Part shown: one piece after another, positions 18,782 to 27,273 of the stretch
How the letters are laid out: each line of letters begins with the position of its first letter
Numbering within the stretch: position 1 is the first letter of the stretch
Source of the DNA: Rhizobiales bacterium dw_265
GTDB lineage: Bacteria; Pseudomonadota; Alphaproteobacteria; Micropepsales; Micropepsaceae
Direction: 5' to 3'
DNA length: 64,000 nucleotides
Assembly (NCBI GenBank): GCA_018449595.1
Contig: JAAVUU010000003.1
Location: forward strand, 248,001-312,000
The notes under the pieces: model-generated
What the model was told of the DNA's origin: nothing
Database searches by the model: none
The model's input: only the letters and a program-made list of their open reading frames with translations
Made by a program: the position numbers and the translations under genes

Positions 18782-19699
18782 ATGATAGACATATTGCAAA
18801 TTGTGCCGCTTCGGCCCGAAGTCCAGAAGGAACTGGAAACGCGCTACCGCGTCCACGGCATGGCCGATTTCGACAGGGTGGCGTCCATCGTGCGCGGCTG
18901 CGTCACCAACGGCCATTCCGGCCCGGCGCGCGAGATGATCGACCGCATGCCCAGGCTGGAAATCATCGGCTCGGTCAGCGTGGGCCATGACGGCATTCCC
19001 GTGGAATATGCCCGCTCCAGGGGCATTGCGGTCTGCAACACGCCCGACGTGCTGAACGACGATGTCGCGGACCTCGCCATCGCGCTGATGATCATGACGG
19101 CGCGGCGGCTGGTGGTGACGGATCGCTATGTGCGCAGCGGACGCTGGCCCAGGGAAGGCGAGCATCCCTTGGCGAACCGCGCCAGCCGCAAGCGGGTCGG
19201 GATATTGGGGATGGGCCGCATCGGCAAGGAAATCGGCAAGCGTGCCGAGGCGATGAACAACACCGTCGCCTATCATAGCCGCAGGCCGGTGGCGGATGTG
19301 TCTTACAAACACTATCCCGACCTGGTGGCCCTGGCGAAAGACAGCGACTTCCTGGTGGTCATCATCCCCTCCACGCCCCAGACCCGGAAGATCGTCAGCA
19401 GGGCGGTGATCGAGGCGCTGGGTCCCACCGGCATCCTGGTCAACGTGGCGCGTGGCGCGGTGGTGGACGAGGATGCGCTGGTCGAAGCCTTGACGGGCGG
19501 CAAGCTGGGCGGCGCGGGGCTGGATGTGTTCGTCAACGAACCGCAGGTGCCCGAAGTGCTGTTCGGCATGGACAATGTGGTGCTGCAGCCCCATGCCGCC
19601 AGCGCCACGCATGAGACGCGCCGCGCCATGAGCCAGCTGGTGCTGGACAATCTGGACGCCAGGTTCGCCGGCAGGCCGCTGCTGACCGAGGTCAAATAG
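18782..19699 (+). CDS. D-2-hydroxyacid dehydrogenase (NAD(P)-dependent)
   Basis: This 305-residue dehydrogenase has the nucleotide-binding loop GILGMGRIG (residues 140-148) and the catalytic triad of the family: Arg224 in NVARGAVVDE, Glu253 in DVFVNEP and His271 in LQPHAAS. Glyoxylate/hydroxypyruvate reductases and related enzymes share this make-up; the true 2-oxoacid substrate is not evident. It is the last gene of the mlrC-permease-ATPase run, so it may reduce or oxidise a hydroxyacid or oxoacid released from the imported compound. It converges on the substrate-binding protein gene. Confidence 0.88.
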   Translation: MIDILQIVPLRPEVQKELETRYRVHGMADFDRVASIVRGCVTNGHSGPAREMIDRMPRLEIIGSVSVGHDGIPVEYARSRGIAVCNTPDVLNDDVADLAIALMIMTARRLVVTDRYVRSGRWPREGEHPLANRASRKRVGILGMGRIGKEIGKRAEAMNNTVAYHSRRPVADVSYKHYPDLVALAKDSDFLVVIIPSTPQTRKIVSRAVIEALGPTGILVNVARGAVVDEDALVEALTGGKLGGAGLDVFVNEPQVPEVLFGMDNVVLQPHAASATHETRRAMSQLVLDNLDARFAGRPLLTEVK

Positions 19700-19737
19700 C
19701 CCGACCGCCTGCAACGCAAGGCCGGCGGGACAATCGA

Positions 19738-21321
19738 TCAGGCGAGCGCCATGTCGCCAAATCCGTCGCTGGGACCATTGGGTCCGGTAATGACGTCGCG
19801 AAATCGCTTGTTGTAGAAAAGCGGCGGCTTGCGTTCGAACATCCACAGCATGGCGGCGTCCCGTGTCAGGATTTGCTGGACGCGGCTGTAGCAGTTCTGG
19901 GCTTCATGGCGGCTGACCGCGACCGCGGCCCTGGAAAACAAATCGTCTATTTCGGGATTGACGTAGCCTTGAACATTGGTCTGCGGCACGCCCTTGCGAA
20001 TATTCGAAGACAGGAAGAAGCGCGAAGTGCCGATCGCGGGATCGCCGTACAGGCCATAATTGTTCCAGCAGGAATCAAAGTCCCAGTCGCCATTGCGGCG
20101 GCTGAACGTGGCCCAGTCGGCCGCCTGCAGTTCGACTTCGAGTCCGACTTCGGAAAGGGCCTGTTTGGCGTACTGCGCGCTGCGCGTCCAGGCGCCGCCG
20201 CCGTCGGGCATCGTCAACATCCCGAAGCTTGACCGGATGCCGTTTGCCTTCGGCCTCAAGCCCATCTCATCCAGCAGCGCCCTGGCACGAGACGGATCGA
20301 AGGGGTATTTGACCAGCGCCTTGTCGTCAAAGTAGAGCGCCGTGGAAGGAAGCGGTCCATTGGCGACTTTGCCTTGGCCGAAATTCATCGCGTCAACCAT
20401 GAATTGCCGATTGATGGCGTGCAGCAGGGCGGCGCGGAAGCGCCGGTCGCTGAAGGGCCATCTGCGCTGGTTGACCTCGATTACGCCGGTCTCTCCGGTG
20501 CCCTCATAGGCGTTTGTGACACGCTGCAAATTCGGCGTGTTCAGCAGCCGTGACACCACGACCGGATCAATGTCGTCCCCGAACGCAAGATCGACGGTGC
20601 CGGTTTGCATCGCGACCATGCGCTGCTCGGCGGTCGGTATTATGCGAAAGTAGATCTCCTTCAGGAAAGGCCGGTCGGGGCGCCAGTAGTCATCGTTGCG
20701 CACCAGATGAATAAACTGTCCCCGGACCCATTTCTCGAACTTGAAGGGGCCGGTGCCGACGGGCTTGTAATTGTAGGGATTTGTGTGGAAATCCGTACCC
20801 TCATAAATGTGGGCCGGCATCATCGGGCCGCTGGAGGCCATGAAGGATGTCAGGAAGGCATTGAAGGGCTGGTGCAGCCTGTATTCGACGGTAAAGGCAT
20901 CGCGCGCCTTGATGCTCGCGCAATGATTGAGCGCCGCGCGGCTGCGGGGGTTCAATTGACGCAGCATGACATCGCTGCTGAACACAACGTCCCGCGAAGA
21001 AAAAGGCGCGCCATCGTGCCATAGAACATCGCGTTCGAGATGAAAGGTGTAGGTCAGCTTGTCGGGCGAGATTTCAAAGCTCCTGGCGAGATTGGCGTGC
21101 GGCTGGAATTGCCAGTCGAACAGGAGCAAGGATTCGTTGATGTTGCCGCAGACCTGCTGCGCCAGTCTTGTGTTGTACAAGGGGTAGTTCAGCGTCGCCG
21201 GTTCTTCCTGGAGTATGGCATTCAATGTACCGCGCCCGGTCTGTGCGCGCGCCCAACCCGGAACGCTTGTGGCAGGCACCGCCAACGCGGCACCCAGGAG
21301 CGCGCGCCGATCCAGCATCAC
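19738..21321 (-). CDS. peptide ABC transporter substrate-binding protein (SBP_bac_5)
   Basis: This 527-residue periplasmic protein has an N-terminal export signal with paired arginine (MLDRRALLGAALAVPA) and the DppA/OppA fold, including LTYTFHLERDVLWHDGAPF, PVGTGPFKFEKW and VLWHDG-type family segments. The frame starts with adjacent GTG (21321) and ATG (21318) codons after a GGAGGGG. It lies four bases behind mlrC copy 3, so it is cotranscribed with that peptidase rather than with the permeases, which are on the other strand. It is very probably the ligand-binding part of the neighbouring transporter, as no other candidate is present. Confidence 0.9.
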   Translation of the reverse strand: MMLDRRALLGAALAVPATSVPGWARAQTGRGTLNAILQEEPATLNYPLYNTRLAQQVCGNINESLLLFDWQFQPHANLARSFEISPDKLTYTFHLERDVLWHDGAPFSSRDVVFSSDVMLRQLNPRSRAALNHCASIKARDAFTVEYRLHQPFNAFLTSFMASSGPMMPAHIYEGTDFHTNPYNYKPVGTGPFKFEKWVRGQFIHLVRNDDYWRPDRPFLKEIYFRIIPTAEQRMVAMQTGTVDLAFGDDIDPVVVSRLLNTPNLQRVTNAYEGTGETGVIEVNQRRWPFSDRRFRAALLHAINRQFMVDAMNFGQGKVANGPLPSTALYFDDKALVKYPFDPSRARALLDEMGLRPKANGIRSSFGMLTMPDGGGAWTRSAQYAKQALSEVGLEVELQAADWATFSRRNGDWDFDSCWNNYGLYGDPAIGTSRFFLSSNIRKGVPQTNVQGYVNPEIDDLFSRAAVAVSRHEAQNCYSRVQQILTRDAAMLWMFERKPPLFYNKRFRDVITGPNGPSDGFGDMALA

Positions 21322-21325
21322 GACA

Positions 21326-22816
21326 TCACCCCTCCAGGCTGTCGAGGGGGAACACGGGACGGCGCACGCGCTTGTACGGCAGGCTGGCCAGGTCGGACGT
21401 GCAGGGTCCGCTGGTCCTGACGGTGAAGCTGGCGGATGCGATTTTGTCGTAAGCCTGCCGGTGACCCACGGCAGCCTTGACCCCGATGATGCTGAGCTTT
21501 TCCGGATCGATGCCCTGGCTGCGCCACTGGGCGAGATCGAACGGCGGCAGCTTCGCGCTCGTGAGCATGATCGTCAGCCCGCGATGGCGCACGACGGCCG
21601 TTGGTCCCAGAACATCGAGCCTGGTTCCAAGCCATCCCGCGATATGGCTGTTACGATCTTCCAGTTCGAACACTCCGTCGCTGCGGGAAACCAGTTCGAC
21701 TTCAAGCGTCACGGGACCGGGATCGAGCGGCCATCCCTTGCCGCCTATCGGCAAGGTCATGCGCCCGCCGGTCGGAACGTCCTGGAGAGCCGCCACGGCT
21801 TCGGCGTCCACCATAATCACGCCGGCGCCGGCCACGTCGTACTTCAGCAGCGCCCGCATGACATCGGTGCCGTCCCCCGGCGCCCCGCCACCGATATTCT
21901 CGGCCGGCTCGACCAGCAACACCGGACCCTTGTCGCTGGGAACAAAATCGCGAACCACGGCGTCCAGATCATGCTCCCTGGGGATGCCGTCTTCACGCCT
22001 GTCCCAGGCGATCTTCGCCAGGCCCTGCAGGGCCGCCCTGGCCGCCGCGTCATCGCCCTCGGTAATGATTCCGAAGGAGACGCCGACGTCGTACCCATCC
22101 GCATAGGCGTATCCACCCGCGACACTCACCGCCAGCACCCCAGGCACCGACTGTTCTATCCGGCGGGCTTGCGCTTCCAGGGCATGCATCGGGCCTTCTC
22201 TGGTTGCCGTGCCGGTGGGCGGCCAGATGACCGACGACACCAGAACCTGCTGGCGTGGACGCATGCCTGACTTCAGGCACCGCGCGAGCAGTTCGGCCGC
22301 GCGCATGGCGCTTTCGCAGGAGTCGGTATGCGGGCATTCGCGGTAGGTCACCAGGCCGTCCGACAGCGCGCCCATCTTGGGCGTCAGGGTCGCGTGAAGA
22401 TCGAGCACGCCGAAGATCGGCAATGTCGCGGCCCCGGGGACAGCCCGTATCCGCTCCAGCAGATCGCCGTCGGGATCTTCCGATTCACTTGTCACCATCG
22501 CCCCATGCAGCGACAGGAAAATGCCGTCGAGGCCCTTGGCAATCGCCGCTTCCAGCGCCGGCCTTACTTCGTCCCAAAAAGCCTCGAACACGGCATGCTC
22601 GACCAAGCCCGTCGCACCGCCGGTATAGGCGACAGTCGGAACGACATCCCAACCTTCGCGGTGCGCGACAGTCAGGAAGCCGTCTATTTGCGACCCATCG
22701 CCATGGCGATCCAGCAATGCCTGGCCGCGGTGAATGGTAAAACCATCGAGCCTGGTGCGCTCCTGGATGAAGCAGTGGGTTTCGTGCATCAGGCCCGCAA
22801 GGAGTACAGTCGTCAT
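21326..22816 (-). CDS. M81-family metallopeptidase, MlrC-like (copy 3)
   Basis: This is the third MlrC-type protein, 496 residues. Motifs: GLMHETHCF, LDLHATLT, RECPHTDS, EPAENIGGGAPGD and LPIGGKGW. The phenylalanine that usually follows HETHS is shifted by a cysteine (HETHCF), a small difference from copies 1 and 2. The frame is open upstream to 23029, but the ATG at 22816 has AGGGAG about nine bases upstream and begins at the family start. The substrate-binding protein follows after four bases. The upstream flank holds the degraded lrp fragment. Confidence 0.92.
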   Translation of the reverse strand: MTTVLLAGLMHETHCFIQERTRLDGFTIHRGQALLDRHGDGSQIDGFLTVAHREGWDVVPTVAYTGGATGLVEHAVFEAFWDEVRPALEAAIAKGLDGIFLSLHGAMVTSESEDPDGDLLERIRAVPGAATLPIFGVLDLHATLTPKMGALSDGLVTYRECPHTDSCESAMRAAELLARCLKSGMRPRQQVLVSSVIWPPTGTATREGPMHALEAQARRIEQSVPGVLAVSVAGGYAYADGYDVGVSFGIITEGDDAAARAALQGLAKIAWDRREDGIPREHDLDAVVRDFVPSDKGPVLLVEPAENIGGGAPGDGTDVMRALLKYDVAGAGVIMVDAEAVAALQDVPTGGRMTLPIGGKGWPLDPGPVTLEVELVSRSDGVFELEDRNSHIAGWLGTRLDVLGPTAVVRHRGLTIMLTSAKLPPFDLAQWRSQGIDPEKLSIIGVKAAVGHRQAYDKIASASFTVRTSGPCTSDLASLPYKRVRRPVFPLDSLEG

Positions 22817-23007
22817 GGCTGGAATATTCTCCCTGACACGCGCAGTCGAGACACTGCGGTCTTCCGGCTCGATCGACGTTACTGCGGATTCCCCGGCGCG
22901 TCCCAGCCTAAATCGGGCGGGCCCTGCGACAACATCCCGGCAAGCGCTCCGCCGCGCCACCCGGATCGCGCGATCGGCAGCTTGCCGCGATGCCGGCTCC
23001 GCAGTGC

Positions 23008-23095
23008 CGGCCGTCCGTTGCGCTGCCATTCGCGAAGAACCGCACGCTCTTCGGCCTCAAGCGCCGGTCGGAGCATTATTTCGACTTTCGATGCA
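23008..23095 (-). pseudogene. degraded 5' fragment of an Lrp/AsnC-family regulator gene
   Basis: On the minus strand this stretch aligns base for base with the first part of the intact lrp-like gene at 26647-27138. The block GAGCATTATTTCGACTTTCG is identical in both, and the LREWQRNGRP segment matches LRELQRNGRA. A four-base insertion after GCTCCG shifts the frame and creates an early TGA, and the coding match ends after about 30 codons, before the helix-turn-helix is complete. It is therefore a non-functional remnant. It lies divergently between mlrC copy 3 and the TonB receptor. Confidence 0.75.
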
Positions 23096-23190
23096 TTCCT
23101 GCTTTTTTCTTCCGCGCGCCCGCCGCTTTGCATGTTTTGCGGTGAAAAACTGCGCCTCGCGAAGGATACTATCGTTGAGGGTCAGCCACC
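23008..23190. repeat. copy A of a duplicated lrp 5' end and promoter region
   Basis: This segment pairs with 27048-27223. About 80 bases match within the regulator coding region and about 100 bases continue, almost without gaps, into the upstream region. The best-kept part is CGCC-CTTTGC followed by TTTGCGGTGAAAAAC (23155 area). Copy A leads into the TonB receptor gene and copy B into the aminotransferase gene, so a regulatory sequence was duplicated together with the regulator start. Confidence 0.7.
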
Positions 23191-23308
23191 TGTGCGGGCT
23201 GAGAGGCGAAAAGCCCGGCGATAGGATTGCGATAAAAAAATGCTTTTGGGGAAGGGCGCGTCCAGAGAAGGAAGGAGTTTCTAGACACCAAAAGACGAGG
23301 GGAATTTC

Positions 23309-26300
23309 ATGGAATCTCTTAGCAGAAAACTCATGATCGGGGGGGCGGTTGTCGCCATGCTGGCCGCAACGCCTATGGCCGCAAGCGCGCAGGAACAGCA
23401 AGCCGACAGCGTCGAGAATGTCACGGTTTCCGCGTCGCGCATTTCCATCCAGGGCTATGAAGCACCCACGCCGGTCACGGTGATCGGCGCCGAAACCCTG
23501 CGGCGCGACGCCAAGGTGGACCTCGGCGATTCGCTGCGCGAACTGCCTTCGGTCGGTCCCTCGGATTCGCCCGGCAACGGGTCCAATGCCACCCATGCCG
23601 CCCAGGGCGACGCCGGCATGGATACGGTCGACCTGCGCGGCCTGGGCGTGGTGCGCACCCTGGTGCTGTTCGACGGCCAGCGTGTCGTCACCTCCAACCC
23701 CAATGCCAGCACGCCGCCCGCCATCGGCGGCGTCGATCTTTCGACCATTCCCAGCAGCATCATCCAGCGCGTGGATGTGGTGACGGGCGGCGCGTCCGCC
23801 GCCTGGGGCTCCGACGCGATCGCCGGCGTGGTCAATCTGGTGATCGACAAGACCTTTACCGGCGTGAAGGCCAACCTTGTCTACGCCAATGACAAATACA
23901 ACGATCACGAAAGCTACAAGGGTGAGCTCACCCTCGGCACCGATTTCCTTGGCGGCCGCGCGCACACCGAATTCGCGGCCAACTATACGATGAGCCCGGG
24001 CGCCGTCTTCTTGTGGAACCGGCCCTGGTACGATTCCTCCAGAACGGCGCTCTTTCCTTGCAGTGCGGTCAATGGCGGCAGCGCCACGGCGCTGTGCCAC
24101 ACGCCCGCCGGCGCCTATTCCAACGCCTATACCAATGGCGGCCTTATCACCGCCAGCGCCGCCGGCGCCACCGGCCCGGCGCTCACCGCCATCCAGGCGC
24201 TCGGCGGGCAATTCGCGACGGCCGGTTCAGGCGCCGCCGCGGCCGCCAACGCGCTCAAGGGCATCCAGTTCGTGGGGGCGGGCGCCCAGTCGGCGCCGTT
24301 CAATTACGGCGTTTCGTCGGGCGCCTACTGTTATGCCTGTTCGGCCAATGCCAACACCAATCTCGCCAACCCGGCGATCACGGCGGTGCCCTATCACGAC
24401 CTGGTGCTGTTCAGTTACACCAGCTACAAGCTCACGCCCGACATCACCGCCTCGGTGATGCTGAACTATGGCCAGCATGTCGAACAGAATGAGGCCGCCA
24501 ACGCCCGGCAAACCGCGATCAACGTCAAGGTGGACAACGCTTTCCTTCCTGCGACGCTTCAGCAGCAGATGATCGCCCAGGGTATCCCCAGCCTCACGCT
24601 GGGCACGGCGGGCGTGCAAAATCTCACCCAGACGTCGGATGTGTCGATCAGGAGCCAGTACGAAACGGTCAGCAATCTCATCGTCCAGAGCAGCCGCCAA
24701 CTGATGCGCGGTGTCTTCACCCTGACCGGCAATTACAGTCTGTTCGGCGAGGGTTGGTCGTGGAATGCCTATGCCCAGAACAGCACGGTGCGCCAGCGGG
24801 TCTATGTGCCCACCAACACCCTGAACCAGAACTATGCCAATGCCACGGACGCGGTGGTGGTCCAGGCGAACGGCCCCGACTCGCTGGGCGGCGGCAACGC
24901 GGCGCTGGCGGCGCAGGTCCGCTCGGTGCTGACCACGGCCAACGTGCCGGTCCCGGCGGTGGGCAGCGTCGCCTGCCGCTCGACCCTGACCTCCACCGCC
25001 TATGGCGTCACCACCAACGCGACGGGCTTTCCCATTGTCGCGCCCGGCGGACTGACGGCGGGCTGCGTGCCCCTGAACCCGTTCGGTGACAGCAATGTCA
25101 GCCAGGCGGCGCTCAACTATATCGCCCCGGGTCGCACCAATCTTGCGGTCGCCGACCAGGCGCTCTTCATCAACAGCCAGTCGGTATTTTCGCTTTCGAC
25201 GCAAGGCACGCTGCCCTGGGGCCTGGCGGCCGGAAAACCGGCCGTCTCCTTCGGCTTTGAAGACCGCCTGGAACAACAGCGCAACCAGCGCGACCCGTTG
25301 GGCCTGGGCCAGGCGGCCGGGTTCGGCTCGGGCAATTTCAACGCCTATGGCGCCGGGTACAATGTACAGGAAGGCTATCTGGAACTCGACGTTCCGCTTC
25401 TGAAGAACACTTTCGTCGACGACCTGAACTTCAACGCCGCGGGCCGCATGACCTCCTATTCGACCAGCGGTCTGGTGGAAACCTGGAAGCTGGGCCTGAC
25501 CAGCCGGATCAACGAGGACATCAAGCTCCGCACCACCCTGTCATCCGACATCCGCGCGCCGAGTATTGGCGAACTGTTCTCGCCGCCGGTATCCGCCACA
25601 TATACGTTGCAATATCCGGTCGGCGGGCCGTCCTATGGCGTGAAGGGGATTCAGATCGGCAACGCGTCCCTGGTGCCCGAACAGGCGGAGACGGTGTCGG
25701 GCGGCATCGTGCTGACGCCGCACTGGATCGAAAACCTGTCCATGTCGTTCGACTGGTATTCGATCACGCTGCACAACGGCATCTTCTCGCCCAGTTCGGC
25801 GCAGATCATCTCTCAATGCTCCACCCAGCATGTGGCGAATTTCTGTTCGCTGCTCTTCTTCGCCAAGGGCTATCCGGGCAATTCGGCCCTGCCGGTGGCG
25901 GCGGAAGTCGACGGCAATGGCGCCTCCCCGGGTCTCAGCGGTCCCCTGGGCACCTTTCCCGCCGACGGCGAAGGCGTGCTGAATGCCTATCTGCAGGCGC
26001 CGGTGAACGCAAACCGGGAAACCGACTCGGGCCTGGATTTCCAGATAGACTATCAGCACGACCTGTTCGACGGCGTGATGGACTGGCATATCCTGGGCAA
26101 CTACACCGACGAAAAGACCCGGACCTCGCTGGGCGTGACGGCGGACGGCGCCGGCGCGGTCAGTGGCGACGGCTCGCTCAATCCGCTGACCGGCTTCACC
26201 GAACCCAAGCTGCGCGCCACGGTGACCTCGACCTATGTCGAAGGCCCCTGGTCGGTGACCGGCCAGGCCCGCATCATCGGTTCGGCGCGGCTCACCAACA

Positions 26301-26542
26301 ATCTGACCCAGGCGCAAAGCACCTATACCAGCCTGGACGACAACGGCGTGCCGGCGGTCGTCTATGGCGACGCCCGCGGCTCCTACAGATGGAACGATCA
26401 GCTCCAGTTCTACGCAGCGGTCGACAATCTCTTCGATACGCCGCCGCCGAGCCTGGCGATGATCGGCAGCGGCGGCACCAACTGCATCATCTACGATTGC
26501 ATCGGCCGTGCCTATCGTGTCGGCGTGCGCTTCGAGGATTGA
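23309..26542 (+). CDS. TonB-dependent outer-membrane receptor
   Basis: This 1077-residue protein has a signal peptide (MESLSRKLMIGG, then an Ala-rich core ending ASAQ), a TonB-box-like VENVTVSASRI, a plug domain (residues about 50-190, with TVDLRGLGVVRTLVLFDGQR and INRVDV-type IIQRVDVVTGGASAAWGSD), and a large beta-barrel ending in VGVRFED with the terminal aromatic region of outer-membrane proteins. The ATG at 23309 has GAGGGG seven bases upstream. It is longer than siderophore receptors and resembles receptors for larger or carbohydrate/peptide ligands. With peptidases and a peptide transporter on one side, peptide-like import is a fair guess. It ends in a strong terminator. Confidence 0.93.
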   Translation: MESLSRKLMIGGAVVAMLAATPMAASAQEQQADSVENVTVSASRISIQGYEAPTPVTVIGAETLRRDAKVDLGDSLRELPSVGPSDSPGNGSNATHAAQGDAGMDTVDLRGLGVVRTLVLFDGQRVVTSNPNASTPPAIGGVDLSTIPSSIIQRVDVVTGGASAAWGSDAIAGVVNLVIDKTFTGVKANLVYANDKYNDHESYKGELTLGTDFLGGRAHTEFAANYTMSPGAVFLWNRPWYDSSRTALFPCSAVNGGSATALCHTPAGAYSNAYTNGGLITASAAGATGPALTAIQALGGQFATAGSGAAAAANALKGIQFVGAGAQSAPFNYGVSSGAYCYACSANANTNLANPAITAVPYHDLVLFSYTSYKLTPDITASVMLNYGQHVEQNEAANARQTAINVKVDNAFLPATLQQQMIAQGIPSLTLGTAGVQNLTQTSDVSIRSQYETVSNLIVQSSRQLMRGVFTLTGNYSLFGEGWSWNAYAQNSTVRQRVYVPTNTLNQNYANATDAVVVQANGPDSLGGGNAALAAQVRSVLTTANVPVPAVGSVACRSTLTSTAYGVTTNATGFPIVAPGGLTAGCVPLNPFGDSNVSQAALNYIAPGRTNLAVADQALFINSQSVFSLSTQGTLPWGLAAGKPAVSFGFEDRLEQQRNQRDPLGLGQAAGFGSGNFNAYGAGYNVQEGYLELDVPLLKNTFVDDLNFNAAGRMTSYSTSGLVETWKLGLTSRINEDIKLRTTLSSDIRAPSIGELFSPPVSATYTLQYPVGGPSYGVKGIQIGNASLVPEQAETVSGGIVLTPHWIENLSMSFDWYSITLHNGIFSPSSAQIISQCSTQHVANFCSLLFFAKGYPGNSALPVAAEVDGNGASPGLSGPLGTFPADGEGVLNAYLQAPVNANRETDSGLDFQIDYQHDLFDGVMDWHILGNYTDEKTRTSLGVTADGAGAVSGDGSLNPLTGFTEPKLRATVTSTYVEGPWSVTGQARIIGSARLTNNLTQAQSTYTSLDDNGVPAVVYGDARGSYRWNDQLQFYAAVDNLFDTPPPSLAMIGSGGTNCIIYDCIGRAYRVGVRFED

Positions 26543-26567
26543 TTTGCGATTTGCCCGCCTGTGCGCG

Positions 26568-26604
26568 AAAGGCCGGATGGTTTCCATCCGGCCTTTTGTT
26601 TTTT
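26568..26604 (+). terminator. rho-independent terminator after the TonB receptor
   Basis: A perfect ten-base stem, GGCCGGATGG (26571-26580) and CCATCCGGCC (26584-26593), has a TTT loop and is extended by flanking AAA and TTT. It is followed by TTTTGTTTTTT. It lies 26 bases after the receptor stop and separates the receptor from the convergent lrp gene. Confidence 0.92.
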
Positions 26605-26646
26605 CCACCCGTGACGGTCGAAGCGGATCGCGTTCGTTCGATCGAA

Positions 26647-27138
26647 CTAAAGCGGCAGGCTCATTTTGCTCACCACCGATCGCAGGACCAGGCTGGAGGA
26701 AAACCGGGACACGCCGGGCAATCGCCGCAGCACGGTTGCGTACAGTCTTTCCAGCCCTTCGAGATCCATGACAGCCACACGAAGCAGATAGTCCGGCGTT
26801 CCCGTCAGCAGATAGCATTCCAGAACTTCAGGGATTTTGGCGACCGCTTTTTCAAATTTCACGACGTCATCGTCCGACTGGTTCGCCAGGCCTATCGAAA
26901 CGACGGCGGTGAGATTCAATCCGATTGCCGCCGGATTGATGCGCACAGTGTAGTTTTCTATCACCGCGCTATCTTCCAATTTCTTCAGGCGGCGAAAGCA
27001 CGCCGATTCCGACATGTGCCCCACGGCCGCCAATTCCGCATTGGTTGCCCGCCCGTTGCGTTGCAGTTCGCGAAGAATTGCACGATCGCCGGCATCGAGC
27101 GCCGGAGCATTATTTCGACTTTCGAAGGTTTTCATCAT
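26647..27138 (-). CDS. Lrp/AsnC-family transcriptional regulator
   Basis: This 163-residue regulator has an AsnC-type winged helix-turn-helix (LDAGDRAILRELQRNGR, then AAVGHMSESACFRRLKKLE, residues about 12-60) and a RAM ligand-binding domain (about 75-150, with VLECYLLTGTPDYLLRVAV). The upstream frame is open to 27189, but the ATG pair at 27138/27135 starts the family match. It is divergent from the aminotransferase gene with a 135-base spacer. Lrp-type proteins sense amino acids, which fits the surrounding aminotransferase, permease and peptidases. Its upstream region is duplicated in front of the TonB receptor. Confidence 0.92.
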   Translation of the reverse strand: MMKTFESRNNAPALDAGDRAILRELQRNGRATNAELAAVGHMSESACFRRLKKLEDSAVIENYTVRINPAAIGLNLTAVVSIGLANQSDDDVVKFEKAVAKIPEVLECYLLTGTPDYLLRVAVMDLEGLERLYATVLRRLPGVSRFSSSLVLRSVVSKMSLPL

Positions 27139-27223
27139 TTTTATTCCGCTGACCCGCCACTTTGCCCACTTTGCGGTGAAAAACCCCACCGCTCAAGAAA
27201 TAGTATGACTGGGTTCAGCCACC
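27048..27223. repeat. copy B of the duplicated lrp 5' end and promoter region
   Basis: This is the intact partner of 23008-23190: the start of the functional lrp gene plus about 85 bases of its promoter. The conserved block CTTTGC followed by TTTGCGGTGAAAAAC is the strongest candidate for a shared operator. Confidence 0.7.
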
Positions 27224-27231
27224 AATATTGG
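27222..27231. promoter_or_regulatory. palindrome in the lrp/aminotransferase promoter region
   Basis: CCAATATTGG is a perfect ten-base palindrome between the divergent lrp and aminotransferase genes, followed by a second dyad, GGCA-GGCT-TGCC (27230-27241). Copy A of the duplication ends just before this point, so these sites are private to the aminotransferase side. Regulator binding is inferred. Confidence 0.4.
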
Positions 27232-27273
27232 CAGGCTTGCCCAATTGGTAAGCCTTTTGCTTAAGGACGATGC

